64,000 nucleotides of DNA from Marinifilaceae bacterium (lineage in GTDB: Bacteria > Bacteroidota > Bacteroidia > Bacteroidales > Marinifilaceae). Under the pieces are notes generated by a model. The model was not told the DNA's origin and did no database searches. It saw only the letters and a program-made list of their open reading frames with translations. The position numbers and the translations under genes are program-made. Location: assembly GCA_016936255.1 (NCBI GenBank), contig JAFGYE010000056.1:117949-181948 (forward strand), in the 5' to 3' direction. Of the stretch, positions 1-8,846 are shown piece by piece (the first letter of the stretch is position 1; each line of letters starts with the position of its first letter).

Positions 1-1725
1 AAATTTTTTAGAACGGTAAGCAGAGCCCAAACCATCAACAGTCATTACAATAAAACCTATTTGTGCCAATGACACATCCATACTGTACAATGCCGAAGTA
101 AATGATTTAGGTGTACGAATTGTTTGCGGACCGGAATAAGTACCATCTATTATCGGATACCTTTTTGTAGAATCCATCTTAAAAGGACGATAAATCACTC
201 CATAAATGTCTGTTTTGTTATCTCTCGCTTTTACGGTGTACACCTCTGGAGCTATCCATCCCATTGCAAGAATATCGTCAATATCAAGCTGTGCAATGTC
301 CAAAACTTTATTTCCGTTTTTTGCATTTCGAATTAAAAAATGATTGGGCAAATCAACACGCGAATAATCATCGAAAACATATTTACCATTCGGACTTATT
401 GAACAGGTATGGGTTGCATTTTCAGGACTTAGCAATTTCAATCCTGAACCATCAAGATTAATTGAATAAAGATATGTGTAATATGGATCACCTTTTTCTA
501 TTCCACAGGCAGTGAAATATATTTTCCCCTTTTTATCATCCACCTTACAGATTTCACGAACCACGTAATCCCCCTTGGTGATTTTATTTATTTGCCTGCC
601 GGTTTCATAGTCGTACAGATACAACTGGTTCCAGCCTTCTTTCTCCGATGACCAAATAATATTGTTACTGGTTCTATTGATCCGGTACAAAAGCATATTT
701 ACATCCACATAGGTATCGGCGGTTTCAGAAATCACAGTTCTGGTTTTCCCTGTCTCAACATTTACATCGATTAATTCCCTTGTTTGATACCCTCTTTGGT
801 AACGAATAATATAAGCATGTGTATCAGATTTCCATTCAAAGCCACCTTCTAAAAAGCTTGCATATTCCGGAAGGTCGCATTCTATTTGCTTACCCGATTC
901 GATATTAAAAATAACATACGAAGTTTTAGCAAGACATGTATCTCCTGCCAGGGCGCGTTCGTAAGAATATACTTCGCCCCGCAAGCCTTTTTCAGGAGCA
1001 CTGTGATACATATATAAATTTTGAGCTTCTTTACGGTTAAACTTGCTGCAAATAAGATATTTTGAATCAGGAGACCAATACGCACTTATTCCGTATTCTA
1101 CATCTTGCTTTTTGCTTTCATTTCGAACAAATTCCCATGGAATGGAATTGCCGTAACTAAGTGTTTCGCACCCATCTGTACTTAAGGGAACAATATTACT
1201 ACCATCTTTATCTTTCAGATAGATATTATAATCCTTAATAAAAGCAATTTGTTTGTTGTTTGGAGCAGGCAACTCAGTTGTATTTCTTTTTTCGGGATTC
1301 GTTGCCGGTTTTAATTGATAGTTTCTCAAATTGATTGTAAAACAAGAAGTGTCTGCAGTAAACTTTAATGTATCTCTCCCTTTTAAACTAAGTCCTGTTA
1401 ATTTTAAATCATACGCTTTGTATTCTTTATGCAAAAACTCAGTAACTTTTTCTGCCAATTTCGCATGATCAAACAAAGGCATTTTTTGTTTCTGTTTCAC
1501 GTTCACCAAAAAGTACTCTTTCCCTTTTCTTGTTTTGGTTGAATACCATAATGAATCTCCCTTACCAATCCAGTTGGGTTGAATTCCCGTATTGTATATC
1601 TTACTCCGTGAATTATTATAAAGCCATTTTTCTGCTTCCTGATAGTCTTTCAAATCTCCTTGTGCAAATATATTTCCTGCACCAAGAAGTAAAAACATAA
1701 TAATCGATATAGTTTGTATTTTCAT
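1..1725 (-). CDS. DPP4-like S9 family prolyl peptidase, truncated by the window edge
   Basis: I translated this by hand from the ATG at 1725 (MKIQTISIIMFLL), which starts a signal peptide ending near GNIFAQG. The frame stays open to base 1, giving 575 codons. The body reads as a DPPIV N-terminal beta-propeller (WSPDSKY, YVVREIC-type blades, SPNGKYVFDDYSR). It then enters the alpha/beta-hydrolase part with RYPIIDGTYSGPQ and VDGLGSAYRSKKF, typical of the stretch just before the catalytic Ser. The Ser-Asp-His triad lies outside the window. The family releases X-Pro or similar dipeptides from exported peptides in the periplasm. It lies 80 bp after the metallopeptidase gene and is probably the last visible gene of the SusC-SusD-GH27 operon. 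The exact S9 subfamily cannot be judged without the C-terminus. Confidence 0.85.
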   Translation of the reverse strand, partial: MKIQTISIIMFLLLGAGNIFAQGDLKDYQEAEKWLYNNSRSKIYNTGIQPNWIGKGDSLWYSTKTRKGKEYFLVNVKQKQKMPLFDHAKLAEKVTEFLHKEYKAYDLKLTGLSLKGRDTLKFTADTSCFTINLRNYQLKPATNPEKRNTTELPAPNNKQIAFIKDYNIYLKDKDGSNIVPLSTDGCETLSYGNSIPWEFVRNESKKQDVEYGISAYWSPDSKYLICSKFNRKEAQNLYMYHSAPEKGLRGEVYSYERALAGDTCLAKTSYVIFNIESGKQIECDLPEYASFLEGGFEWKSDTHAYIIRYQRGYQTRELIDVNVETGKTRTVISETADTYVDVNMLLYRINRTSNNIIWSSEKEGWNQLYLYDYETGRQINKITKGDYVVREICKVDDKKGKIYFTACGIEKGDPYYTYLYSINLDGSGLKLLSPENATHTCSISPNGKYVFDDYSRVDLPNHFLIRNAKNGNKVLDIAQLDIDDILAMGWIAPEVYTVKARDNKTDIYGVIYRPFKMDSTKRYPIIDGTYSGPQTIRTPKSFTSALYSMDVSLAQIGFIVMTVDGLGSAYRSKKF

Positions 1726-1805
1726 GTATTTACTATTAGTATTTAGATACTGGTTGCTATTTTATTTGATGCCGGGAACACCTAATTTACTGCAATTTTT
1801 TCCAA

Positions 1806-2630
1806 TTATTCCCGATATAAATTAACCGTAGAATGGCGGGACGGACTTTTTTCGAACTCAGGAAAATACCGCGCAACAATTTCATACAAATCCGGATCGT
1901 ATTTTTTCATATCTTCCCGGGTGTTCACCCAGTTGTGTTTCCCATCAGGCACCTTAACTTCGGCATTTATATTAAACCAGTTCTGAACTCCTTCGGCCCA
2001 ATATTCATATATATTGGTAGCAGCATACATTTTTTTGTATTTCCCTTTAGCAATGGCATTATCCAATTTTTCCTGCAGCAGATTATTAAATGTCGGATCA
2101 ATTGGTGCAATTCCAATCAAATGAATTGCATGTGCAAATTCATGAATCAAAATATCCTCAGCATGGTATTTATCAATCTGATAAGCAAGCAGGTTCTCTT
2201 CAGCACAAGATGTTAACGGCAATTCCATATCGCCGCCAAGTCCCCGGGCTCTAAGATCCCAATTCAATGTAGTGTCCTGAGCCAAATGTGCATGTTCCGG
2301 AATATCTGTTGTTCCTTCGTAGCGAGCCATAATTGCAAGTCGGGCATTTTCTTTTACCATTTGCGTCAAGACTTTACCAGGCAAACTTTTAGTCATAAAA
2401 TCGACAATATTACAAGCCACATAAAAAGCTGAATCAGGAACTTTATTGGAGCTCATGATATGAATTCCATTCACATTAACATACTTTTTATAGAATGAAT
2501 TGAATTTAAAATCGGAAGGCGGAGATGTAATTGTAAATATTTTTTGCTCTGACTGATCCGTTTTTTTAATTTTTGCAGATGCCACATACAAAGGCATCAA
2601 AACTGCGATTAGAATAAGAATTTTTTTCAT
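1806..2630 (-). CDS. exported HEFAH zinc metallopeptidase, gluzincin-like
   Basis: The product is 274 residues with an N-terminal signal peptide (MKKILILIAVLMPLYVASA). HEFAH at residues 163-167 gives the two zinc-binding His and the catalytic Glu. Downstream YEYWAEG, with Glu209 or Glu213, is placed where gluzincins carry the third ligand. The pattern resembles the anthrax lethal factor-like (ATLF, M34) fold, where an HExxH helix is followed by an EFFAE-like helix; that assignment is a guess from motif spacing. No lipobox is visible, so it is probably periplasmic or secreted. It starts 15 bp after the GH27 stop and precedes the S9 peptidase by 80 bp, so all three are probably co-transcribed. 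Its substrate is unknown; the context suggests a glycoprotein or glycopeptide. Confidence 0.75.
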   Translation of the reverse strand: MKKILILIAVLMPLYVASAKIKKTDQSEQKIFTITSPPSDFKFNSFYKKYVNVNGIHIMSSNKVPDSAFYVACNIVDFMTKSLPGKVLTQMVKENARLAIMARYEGTTDIPEHAHLAQDTTLNWDLRARGLGGDMELPLTSCAEENLLAYQIDKYHAEDILIHEFAHAIHLIGIAPIDPTFNNLLQEKLDNAIAKGKYKKMYAATNIYEYWAEGVQNWFNINAEVKVPDGKHNWVNTREDMKKYDPDLYEIVARYFPEFEKSPSRHSTVNLYRE

Positions 2631-2645
2631 TTATAATGTTTTTTA

Positions 2646-3848
2646 TTATTTATTTAACTTCGACAAGCGAACCAACAAGCTTCCATGAGGAGGAATTTCT
2701 TTAACAAGGTTTTCATCTGTTTTCCCGATGATTTTATGCTCCCACAAATCTTTTACCTTGTATACATTTCGATGAATACTAACATCTTTTGCAAAATACA
2801 TCGTCTGTTTTTTCCAGTCGTAATTCAATTTCCAGGGTTCATTTGTTCGGTTTAAAAAACATACAGCCACTTCTCCTTCAGCAAGCGGTTTTGCCCAGAT
2901 TTCATATTCGCCCATGTCCATAAATTTTCTGGCCTGGTGCCCATCTGAATCCTGATCAATTGCAATTACCTCCTCATTCATGAGAATTTCAGCTGTTGCC
3001 TTATCCAAATTTCGCAAATCGTTTCCTGCCATCAATGGTGCGGCTAACATGGCCCACATCGAAAAATGAGTTTTATTTTCATCTGCTGTCATACCTCCAT
3101 TTCCCACTTCCAGCATATCAGGATCATTCCAATGTCCGGGACCTGCAAATTCAAATAAATCAGCTTGTTTATCAATGATGTCGAGTATACCAAGACCGCC
3201 CCAATCAAAAGTACATTGATAACAATCCCGAATATCGGCCGTAGTTCTCCACAAATGCCCAATTCCTTTTCCCCACTTCCAAGGCTCACTTTCGCCCCAT
3301 TCACAAATCGAAAAGACAATCGGTCTTCCACTGGTTTTAAGAGCATCACTCATTGTTTTGTAAGCAGCTTCAGCTTTTTGTCCCTCATCGAAACACCAGT
3401 CGTATTTCAAATAATCTACGCCCCACGATGCATAAGTACGGGCATCCTGAAACTGATATCCACGGCTTCCCGGACGAGACTGACAGGTCATTGAACCAGC
3501 ACAGGAGTAAATGCCAAATTTTAAGTCTTTGCTATGCACATAATCAACAAGTACTTTCATTCCTGATGGGAACCGTTCCGGATCGGCAATAATATTTCCA
3601 AGACTATCGCGGCCCACCTGCCAGCAATCATCAATTACTAAATACTCGTAACCAGCATTCCGCATTCCGCTTTCGGCCATTGCATCAGCCATTTCCATAA
3701 TCAGACTTTCGCTTACATTACAGCCAAATTTATTCCAGCTGTTCCATCCCATTGGAGGCGTAAGCGCTAAGTCTTCAAATTTTTGACTGTATCCTTGAAA
3801 TACCTGAAAAACAATCAAAATTAAAAAATACTTTCTTATCATTTTCAA
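2646..3848 (-). CDS. GH27 alpha-galactosidase
   Basis: The product is 400 residues, a usual length for a GH27 enzyme with a C-terminal beta domain, with a signal peptide ending near GYSQ. The catalytic barrel starts at TPPMGWNSWN (30-39). The nucleophile is Asp150 in YLKYDWC and the acid/base is Asp205 in TTADIRD. WNDPDM and MAAPLMAGNDL are also family hallmarks. Residues 73-76 are DDCW, the Asp pair that contacts O4/O6 of galactose in alpha-galactosidases. The GH27 beta-L-arabinopyranosidases I know of change this site, so alpha-galactosidase is the better call. It follows SusD after a 151-bp gap containing a hairpin. Possible substrates are galactosyl side chains, or the Ser-linked alpha-galactose of extensins, which would fit the peptidases downstream. 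Confidence 0.9.
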   Translation of the reverse strand: MKMIRKYFLILIVFQVFQGYSQKFEDLALTPPMGWNSWNKFGCNVSESLIMEMADAMAESGMRNAGYEYLVIDDCWQVGRDSLGNIIADPERFPSGMKVLVDYVHSKDLKFGIYSCAGSMTCQSRPGSRGYQFQDARTYASWGVDYLKYDWCFDEGQKAEAAYKTMSDALKTSGRPIVFSICEWGESEPWKWGKGIGHLWRTTADIRDCYQCTFDWGGLGILDIIDKQADLFEFAGPGHWNDPDMLEVGNGGMTADENKTHFSMWAMLAAPLMAGNDLRNLDKATAEILMNEEVIAIDQDSDGHQARKFMDMGEYEIWAKPLAEGEVAVCFLNRTNEPWKLNYDWKKQTMYFAKDVSIHRNVYKVKDLWEHKIIGKTDENLVKEIPPHGSLLVRLSKLNK

Positions 3849-3929
3849 TATCTTTTCAGTCCGATGAAATTATTTATTTACAGATGAATCCCCTAAGTAA
3901 AAAAGATTATAAACCAACTTACAAGAAAA

Positions 3930-3976
3930 TCGCAAAAACATTCTATGCTCGAAAGAACTTTAAAATGCTTTTGCGA
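3930..3976 (-). other. hairpin between susD and the GH27 gene
   Basis: Arms at 3930-3942 and 3964-3976 pair over 13 bp with one mismatch, which is a G-U pair in the minus-strand RNA. The loop is 21 nt. Only about four T follow on the transcribed side, so this looks like a leaky attenuator or an mRNA-stabilising stem rather than a full terminator. Confidence 0.5.
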
Positions 3977-3999
3977 TATGTATTATATTCTAAAAATTA

Positions 4000-5616
4000 T
4001 TAACCTCCGGTATACCCAGGATTTTGAACCAAATTTGAATTGGTATTCAGTTCTTCCAATCCAATTGGAAAAAGGATCGTATGTGCCCCTTGAGGTTCAT
4101 GATTGTACCAGCTTTTTGTTTGGTATACACCAAATCGAATCATATCTGTTCTACGTCTGAATTCAGCCGCAAACTCCCAACCTAATTCATCTAAAAACCG
4201 ACCATACAATACAGCAGACTGATCTCCAGGAGAATCGATTGTTCCATCTTCGGCCAATGTTCCATATTGAATGGTTGTATTTCCCAACAATTCAGCTCCG
4301 GTTACCTTAGCGTCTTCAATGTCATCAAAATCACGTGTTCTCACATCACTAACCAAAACTGCCGCTTCATCACTTTTTCCTGTGCGAAGTAAGCATTCTG
4401 CTTTCATAAGTAATACATCTGCGTATCTAAAATAAGGCAAATCATTACTCATGTTACTTTTACATCCAGCTTCAATTTCATATTTGCAAACACGATAACC
4501 TTCCTCAAATTCGCATCCATAAATACCAGGCATTTTGTTGACCAAAGTCATTACAACACTCCCATCAGTCGCATTGAGCTGATCACCATGTAACCATGTT
4601 GCATCAAATCGTTTGTCATTTGAATCATAACTATTGATAAACTGAGGATTTGCACTTGAGCCACCCCATGGTTGTGCTGTCATATTAAAAACATCACGAT
4701 GCGCAGGCAACAACTGTTTCATGTGGGCGTTCCAACCAGTTCCATTTTTATTGTCATAAGGAACGGCAAAAACAATCTCATCAGAATCTTCATTATCAAC
4801 TTTAAAAATATCCTTATAATTTGATTCAAGATCATATTTTTCACAAGAAATCACTTTGTTACAAGCAAGAATACATTTCTCCCATTCTGCAGTGCCACTA
4901 TACACTTCTGCATTTAGATACATCCTTGCCAATAACTGATAAGCAGCCCATTTCGTGATACGTCCATATGTTGTCTGATCAACTACTTCGGTTAAATTTT
5001 CAATAACGTCTACATTGGTTAACTCATCAACAATAAATTTATAAACATCTGCTCTTGTCGACTGTACCGGCAACTCATCATTATAGGCAATAACAAGCGG
5101 AACGTTTCCATGAGTGTCACAAAGAATTGAATACCACAAAGCACGCAATGCACGCAGCTCTGCTAATACTTTTACTGCTTGCTCTTCTTCAATTGGAAGT
5201 GATCCACTTTGAATTTGAGACATCACCCGATTCACATTATTTATAGCCTCATAACAGGTCAGCCATGTATTTCGGCATTGCCATTGTTCATTATCCCATG
5301 TGTGAAAATGCATCCGCTTATAGGTTCCACCATCATCCCATCCATTCGGTCTGGTTGGAGTTATCATTATATCTCCTGGTTCTTCTTGAAGATCGAATAA
5401 CCCCTGCCATCCCATAATATAACGAAGCGGGGTATAACCAGAGGCAATTAATGCTGTTACATCAGCTTCCGTTGCCGTAAAAGTTTCTTCCAATACTTCA
5501 GAATAAACTTCCTCATCCAATTTGACACAGCCTCCAAACAAAATTGCAAGCAATAAAATAAAACCAGTAAATGCCGGCTTTACATATATACGTTCTTTTT
5601 TATATATTAATTTCAT
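4000..5616 (-). CDS. SusD/RagB-family outer-membrane glycan-binding lipoprotein
   Basis: The product is 538 residues with an SPII signal: hydrophobic core FILLLAILF followed by GGC, then acidic residues. TPR-rich helices typical of SusD follow (ALRALWYSIL, AAYQLLARMYLNAEVY). The C-terminal RagB/SusD signature is RYADVLLMKAECLLRTGK near residue 400, then LGWEFAAEFRRRTDMIRFG and ILFPIGLEELNTN before the end. SusD proteins cap the SusC channel at the cell surface and capture oligosaccharides or glycopeptides. The gene starts 10 bp after the SusC stop, so the two form one transporter. It resembles the second SusD (22223-23914) in layout and ending, which suggests the two left-hand pairs are paralogues with related ligands. 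Confidence 0.95.
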   Translation of the reverse strand: MKLIYKKERIYVKPAFTGFILLLAILFGGCVKLDEEVYSEVLEETFTATEADVTALIASGYTPLRYIMGWQGLFDLQEEPGDIMITPTRPNGWDDGGTYKRMHFHTWDNEQWQCRNTWLTCYEAINNVNRVMSQIQSGSLPIEEEQAVKVLAELRALRALWYSILCDTHGNVPLVIAYNDELPVQSTRADVYKFIVDELTNVDVIENLTEVVDQTTYGRITKWAAYQLLARMYLNAEVYSGTAEWEKCILACNKVISCEKYDLESNYKDIFKVDNEDSDEIVFAVPYDNKNGTGWNAHMKQLLPAHRDVFNMTAQPWGGSSANPQFINSYDSNDKRFDATWLHGDQLNATDGSVVMTLVNKMPGIYGCEFEEGYRVCKYEIEAGCKSNMSNDLPYFRYADVLLMKAECLLRTGKSDEAAVLVSDVRTRDFDDIEDAKVTGAELLGNTTIQYGTLAEDGTIDSPGDQSAVLYGRFLDELGWEFAAEFRRRTDMIRFGVYQTKSWYNHEPQGAHTILFPIGLEELNTNSNLVQNPGYTGG

Positions 5617-5626
5617 GATTCCAAGT

Positions 5627-8626
5627 TTAAAAGGTTACGTTAACACCAAATGTAAATGTTCTTGTAGTAGGATATTTGTCCCGATCATCGTTACCCGGAG
5701 CTAAACCTGTTTGTTTCACCTCAGGATCTATCCCTTTATAACCCGTAAAAGTGTGTAAATTCAGTCCCGATACGTAAACCCTTAGATTTTTGAAAACATC
5801 TTTATTTTTAAGATTTACGGTGTAGCCCAAGGTAATGTTATCAATTTTCCAATAATCACCATTCTCAACATAATAACTCACATAACGCTGATCATCATTC
5901 AATACAGCTTTTCCATAAACTTTATCATAAGCAGAATTTAAGGTGTTGTATGCAATCTTTGGATTTTCATAAAACATCCGAGAAAAATTTAAAATTTGAT
6001 AAGAAAATGCTCCCCTCATGTTGATGTTCAGATCGAAGTTTTTGTATCGAAAGCTATTGTTCCAGCTAGCATAGTATTTTGGAATTCCATTCCCCAATAC
6101 CTGACGATCATCTGTTGATGATTCTGTTGCTGAAATTCTTTCACCATTAGGTTTTTCTATTATCCAAATGCCATCGTCTGAGATATCGACACTCTTTAAT
6201 CCATAGAAATTTCCTATTTCGCCCCCTATTTTAACAATATGAGTTGTTGTTTGAATAGGCTCGCCGGTATAACCATCTTCAGGATAGAAAAAATCATTTG
6301 TGGTTTTAAACTTGTCATTTGATAAAGAAACCAATTCATTTTTGTTGGTTGAAAAGGTCATATTAGCTTTCCACTCAAAGTTTGGTGTTTTAATAGGAGT
6401 CACATTAATCAAAGCTTCAAAACCTTGATTTTTAATTTCTCCCACATTTGTCATGATGCTGCCATAAAGGTATGGTGGTGTTGGAACGTCGTAATTCCAT
6501 AAAGCATCTTTGGTTTTTCTGTTATAAAAATCAAAAGCTCCGCTAACTCTACCATTTAATAATCCAAAATCGAGTCCTACATTCATTTCCTCTTTTTTCT
6601 CCCAGCGTAAATCAGGATTATCATTTCTTGCAGGAACCAGCTTCCGCACCCACTCTTTATTTGAATAGAAATAATCACTATAATTTAAACTACTTAAAGA
6701 GTTATATGAATCGGCTACATTAGTACCGGTAACACCAAAACCGGCACGCAATTTTAAGTTATCAATCCAAGAAATTTCTTTGACAAAATCCTCTTCGGAC
6801 ATTCTCCAACCTAAAGAAACTCCTGGGAAATTTCCCCATTTATGGTCTTTCCCAAACTTAGAAGAACCTTCTCTACGAAGACTTGCCATTAATAAATACT
6901 TATTTGCAAAAGAATAACTTACACGCGAAAAGAAGGCAATCAGTTTATCGGAGTATTTATAACTATCCATACCCGCTTCTCCCTTGGTCAAACCACTTCC
7001 GATTTCCAGGTTATTATAGGTATACCCATCTGTTGGAAAGTATTTGTTGTTTGCCCAAAATCCTTCCGTCATGTTATCTTCATAATTATAACCAGCCAAA
7101 ATAGAGAAACTATGATCTTCTGCCACAACTTTTTTATAGTTTACAGTTAACTCTGTATAGTTACCCAAATAATTTTCGGTACCACGGGAAGCAAAACCTT
7201 CTGACCCATATTTAGTCGTTGACACATGATTTTTAGTTTCATAATATCCGCGAATATTTGAATTGCTTTTTCTGGTGTACATTCCTTTAACGCTAAGTCC
7301 TTCAAAAGGATTGTAGGTTAAACTGGCCTTAAATCTCACATTACGATACTTATTTTCACCATCAGATTCTTTCAGGTATGCAACAGGATTATCGTAAAAA
7401 TAAACATCGCGCTCGTACCAACTGCCATTTTCATTTTTAACTGGTTCGGTCGGGTTTCGAATTAATGCCTGCCTGTAAACGTATTTATTAAAACTATATC
7501 CATCTCCACCAGTCCAGTAATTTTGTTCGCTTATTATAGTCCCAATATCTGCAGTTAATTTACCATCAAACATGCTGTGGCTAACATCAATACGACCAGT
7601 ATATTTTTCATTATCTGTTCTAATAAAAACACCTTGATTATTTTTGTAATTAATTGAGGCTGTTAAACTTGTGTTCTTGGATCCACCTCTAAATACGATA
7701 TTATGCACATGACTAACTGCTTTTCTGGTTATTTCATCCAACCAATCTGTATTGGCTCCGTAATCAGCCAAATTGGCTCCTGTGAACGAATAACCTTCAT
7801 TCCATTTTTCTCTTAGTTCTTCAGCATTCATGAAATCGAGCTTCCGGCTGATAGATGCAATTGAGACATAACCATCGTAGGAAATGGTAGGTTCCATACC
7901 TTTAGTGCTTCTTTTTGTTGCAATAATGATAACTCCATTTGTTCCCCGGGTACCATATATTGCCGAAGCCGATCCATCTTTTAATACATCGATAGATTCA
8001 ATATCTTCCGGAGCAACAGATTCAAGGCTTCCCGGAACACCATCAACCAATACCAAAGGAGCTGAACTTCCAAGCAAAGACGAATTTCCACGCAACATGA
8101 TTGCCGCGCCTTCAGTTGGATCTCCGGAAGGAGTTGCAATTGTAAGTCCTGCTACTTTTCCTTGAATCAATTGAGCTGCATCCTTTACTGCTCCTTTAAT
8201 AAAGTCTTCAGACTTAACAGACGCAATTGCACTGGTAACATCACCCTTTTTAACACTCCCATAACCAATTGCAACAACTTCATCCAGTCCAAAAACATCC
8301 GGAGTCATAACAATGCTCAATACCTGATCAGTATACTCAACCTTCTGATCTTTAAATCCAATAAAAGAGAAATGAATTACATCGCCAACAGATGCCTGAA
8401 TCATAAATTTACCATCGATATCAGACACTGTACCAACAGTTGTTCCATCAATAAATACAGAAACACCTGGTAATGGAACTCCAGAATCATCGACGACAGA
8501 ACCTTGAGCCAGTTTTTGGGAAAAAACCTGCCCCGACAAACACAAAAAAATCACTAAAACGAGTAAAAACCTTAAACAGCTATTTCTATTACCAAGCTGT
8601 TGAGGGGGAATGACAATTTTTTTCAT
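5627..8626 (-). CDS. SusC/RagA-family TonB-dependent transporter
   Basis: The product is 999 residues: signal peptide (FLLVLVIFLCLSGQVFSQ), a carboxypeptidase-regulatory-like beta-sandwich at about 40-115 (SGVPLPGVSVFIDGTTVGTV), a plug domain with VAIGYGSVKKGDVTSAI, and the SusC signature DGSASAIYGTRGTNGVIIIATK. A 22-strand barrel follows, ending in an aromatic residue (TFGVNVTF), as usual for Omp85-inserted barrels. It imports glycan fragments captured by its SusD partner using TonB energy. It heads operon A; a promoter-like region lies upstream and a strong terminator separates it from the GH146 gene. The third SusC in this window is more diverged (TDINGNYSLTIQD), consistent with a different ligand. 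Confidence 0.96.
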   Translation of the reverse strand: MKKIVIPPQQLGNRNSCLRFLLVLVIFLCLSGQVFSQKLAQGSVVDDSGVPLPGVSVFIDGTTVGTVSDIDGKFMIQASVGDVIHFSFIGFKDQKVEYTDQVLSIVMTPDVFGLDEVVAIGYGSVKKGDVTSAIASVKSEDFIKGAVKDAAQLIQGKVAGLTIATPSGDPTEGAAIMLRGNSSLLGSSAPLVLVDGVPGSLESVAPEDIESIDVLKDGSASAIYGTRGTNGVIIIATKRSTKGMEPTISYDGYVSIASISRKLDFMNAEELREKWNEGYSFTGANLADYGANTDWLDEITRKAVSHVHNIVFRGGSKNTSLTASINYKNNQGVFIRTDNEKYTGRIDVSHSMFDGKLTADIGTIISEQNYWTGGDGYSFNKYVYRQALIRNPTEPVKNENGSWYERDVYFYDNPVAYLKESDGENKYRNVRFKASLTYNPFEGLSVKGMYTRKSNSNIRGYYETKNHVSTTKYGSEGFASRGTENYLGNYTELTVNYKKVVAEDHSFSILAGYNYEDNMTEGFWANNKYFPTDGYTYNNLEIGSGLTKGEAGMDSYKYSDKLIAFFSRVSYSFANKYLLMASLRREGSSKFGKDHKWGNFPGVSLGWRMSEEDFVKEISWIDNLKLRAGFGVTGTNVADSYNSLSSLNYSDYFYSNKEWVRKLVPARNDNPDLRWEKKEEMNVGLDFGLLNGRVSGAFDFYNRKTKDALWNYDVPTPPYLYGSIMTNVGEIKNQGFEALINVTPIKTPNFEWKANMTFSTNKNELVSLSNDKFKTTNDFFYPEDGYTGEPIQTTTHIVKIGGEIGNFYGLKSVDISDDGIWIIEKPNGERISATESSTDDRQVLGNGIPKYYASWNNSFRYKNFDLNINMRGAFSYQILNFSRMFYENPKIAYNTLNSAYDKVYGKAVLNDDQRYVSYYVENGDYWKIDNITLGYTVNLKNKDVFKNLRVYVSGLNLHTFTGYKGIDPEVKQTGLAPGNDDRDKYPTTRTFTFGVNVTF

Positions 8627-8657
8627 AAATGTTATTTTTGGGTTAAAAAATATGATT

Positions 8658-8722
8658 CAAATCTGTCTATTCTTTAAGTTTTGGACTATCACTATTGTTT
8701 AAAAAAGTAACAAACATGTGTA
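8658..8722 (-). promoter_or_regulatory. putative promoter and activator element upstream of the first susC
   Basis: On the minus strand CAGATTTG (8665-8658) approximates the Bacteroidota -7 box TAnnTTTG, about 32 bp before the start codon. TACACATGTTTGT (8722-8710) lies 44 bp further upstream. Similar elements with similar spacing precede the second susC and the GH127 operon, so it may be an HTCS operator. Both calls rest on inspection by eye. Confidence 0.35.
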
Positions 8723-8757
8723 AAAAGTCATTTTATAAAAAAACTCTTTTCCCCAAC

Positions 8758-8796
8758 AAAAAAACTGCAAATCTCAAAATTGAGATTTGCAGTTTT
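8758..8796 (-). terminator. rho-independent terminator after the GH146 gene
   Basis: Seventeen-base arms at 8761-8777 and 8780-8796 are fully complementary, with the innermost bases forming the loop. On the minus strand seven T follow. It ends operon B and isolates it from the susC promoter just downstream. Confidence 0.9.
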
Positions 8797-8846
8797 CAGA
8801 ACTATTTACCATTAAAAACTAACTAAAATAATCTTTACCTGTCTTC

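Noticed and set aside
124..1085. Short open frames on both strands at the left edge
   Set aside because: They overlap the continuous DPP4-like reading frame on the minus strand (1-1725) and have no family-like sequence.
2646..3848. GH27 as a beta-L-arabinopyranosidase
   Set aside because: The context is tempting, but residues 73-76 (DDCW) keep the galactose-contacting Asp pair, so alpha-galactosidase fits better.
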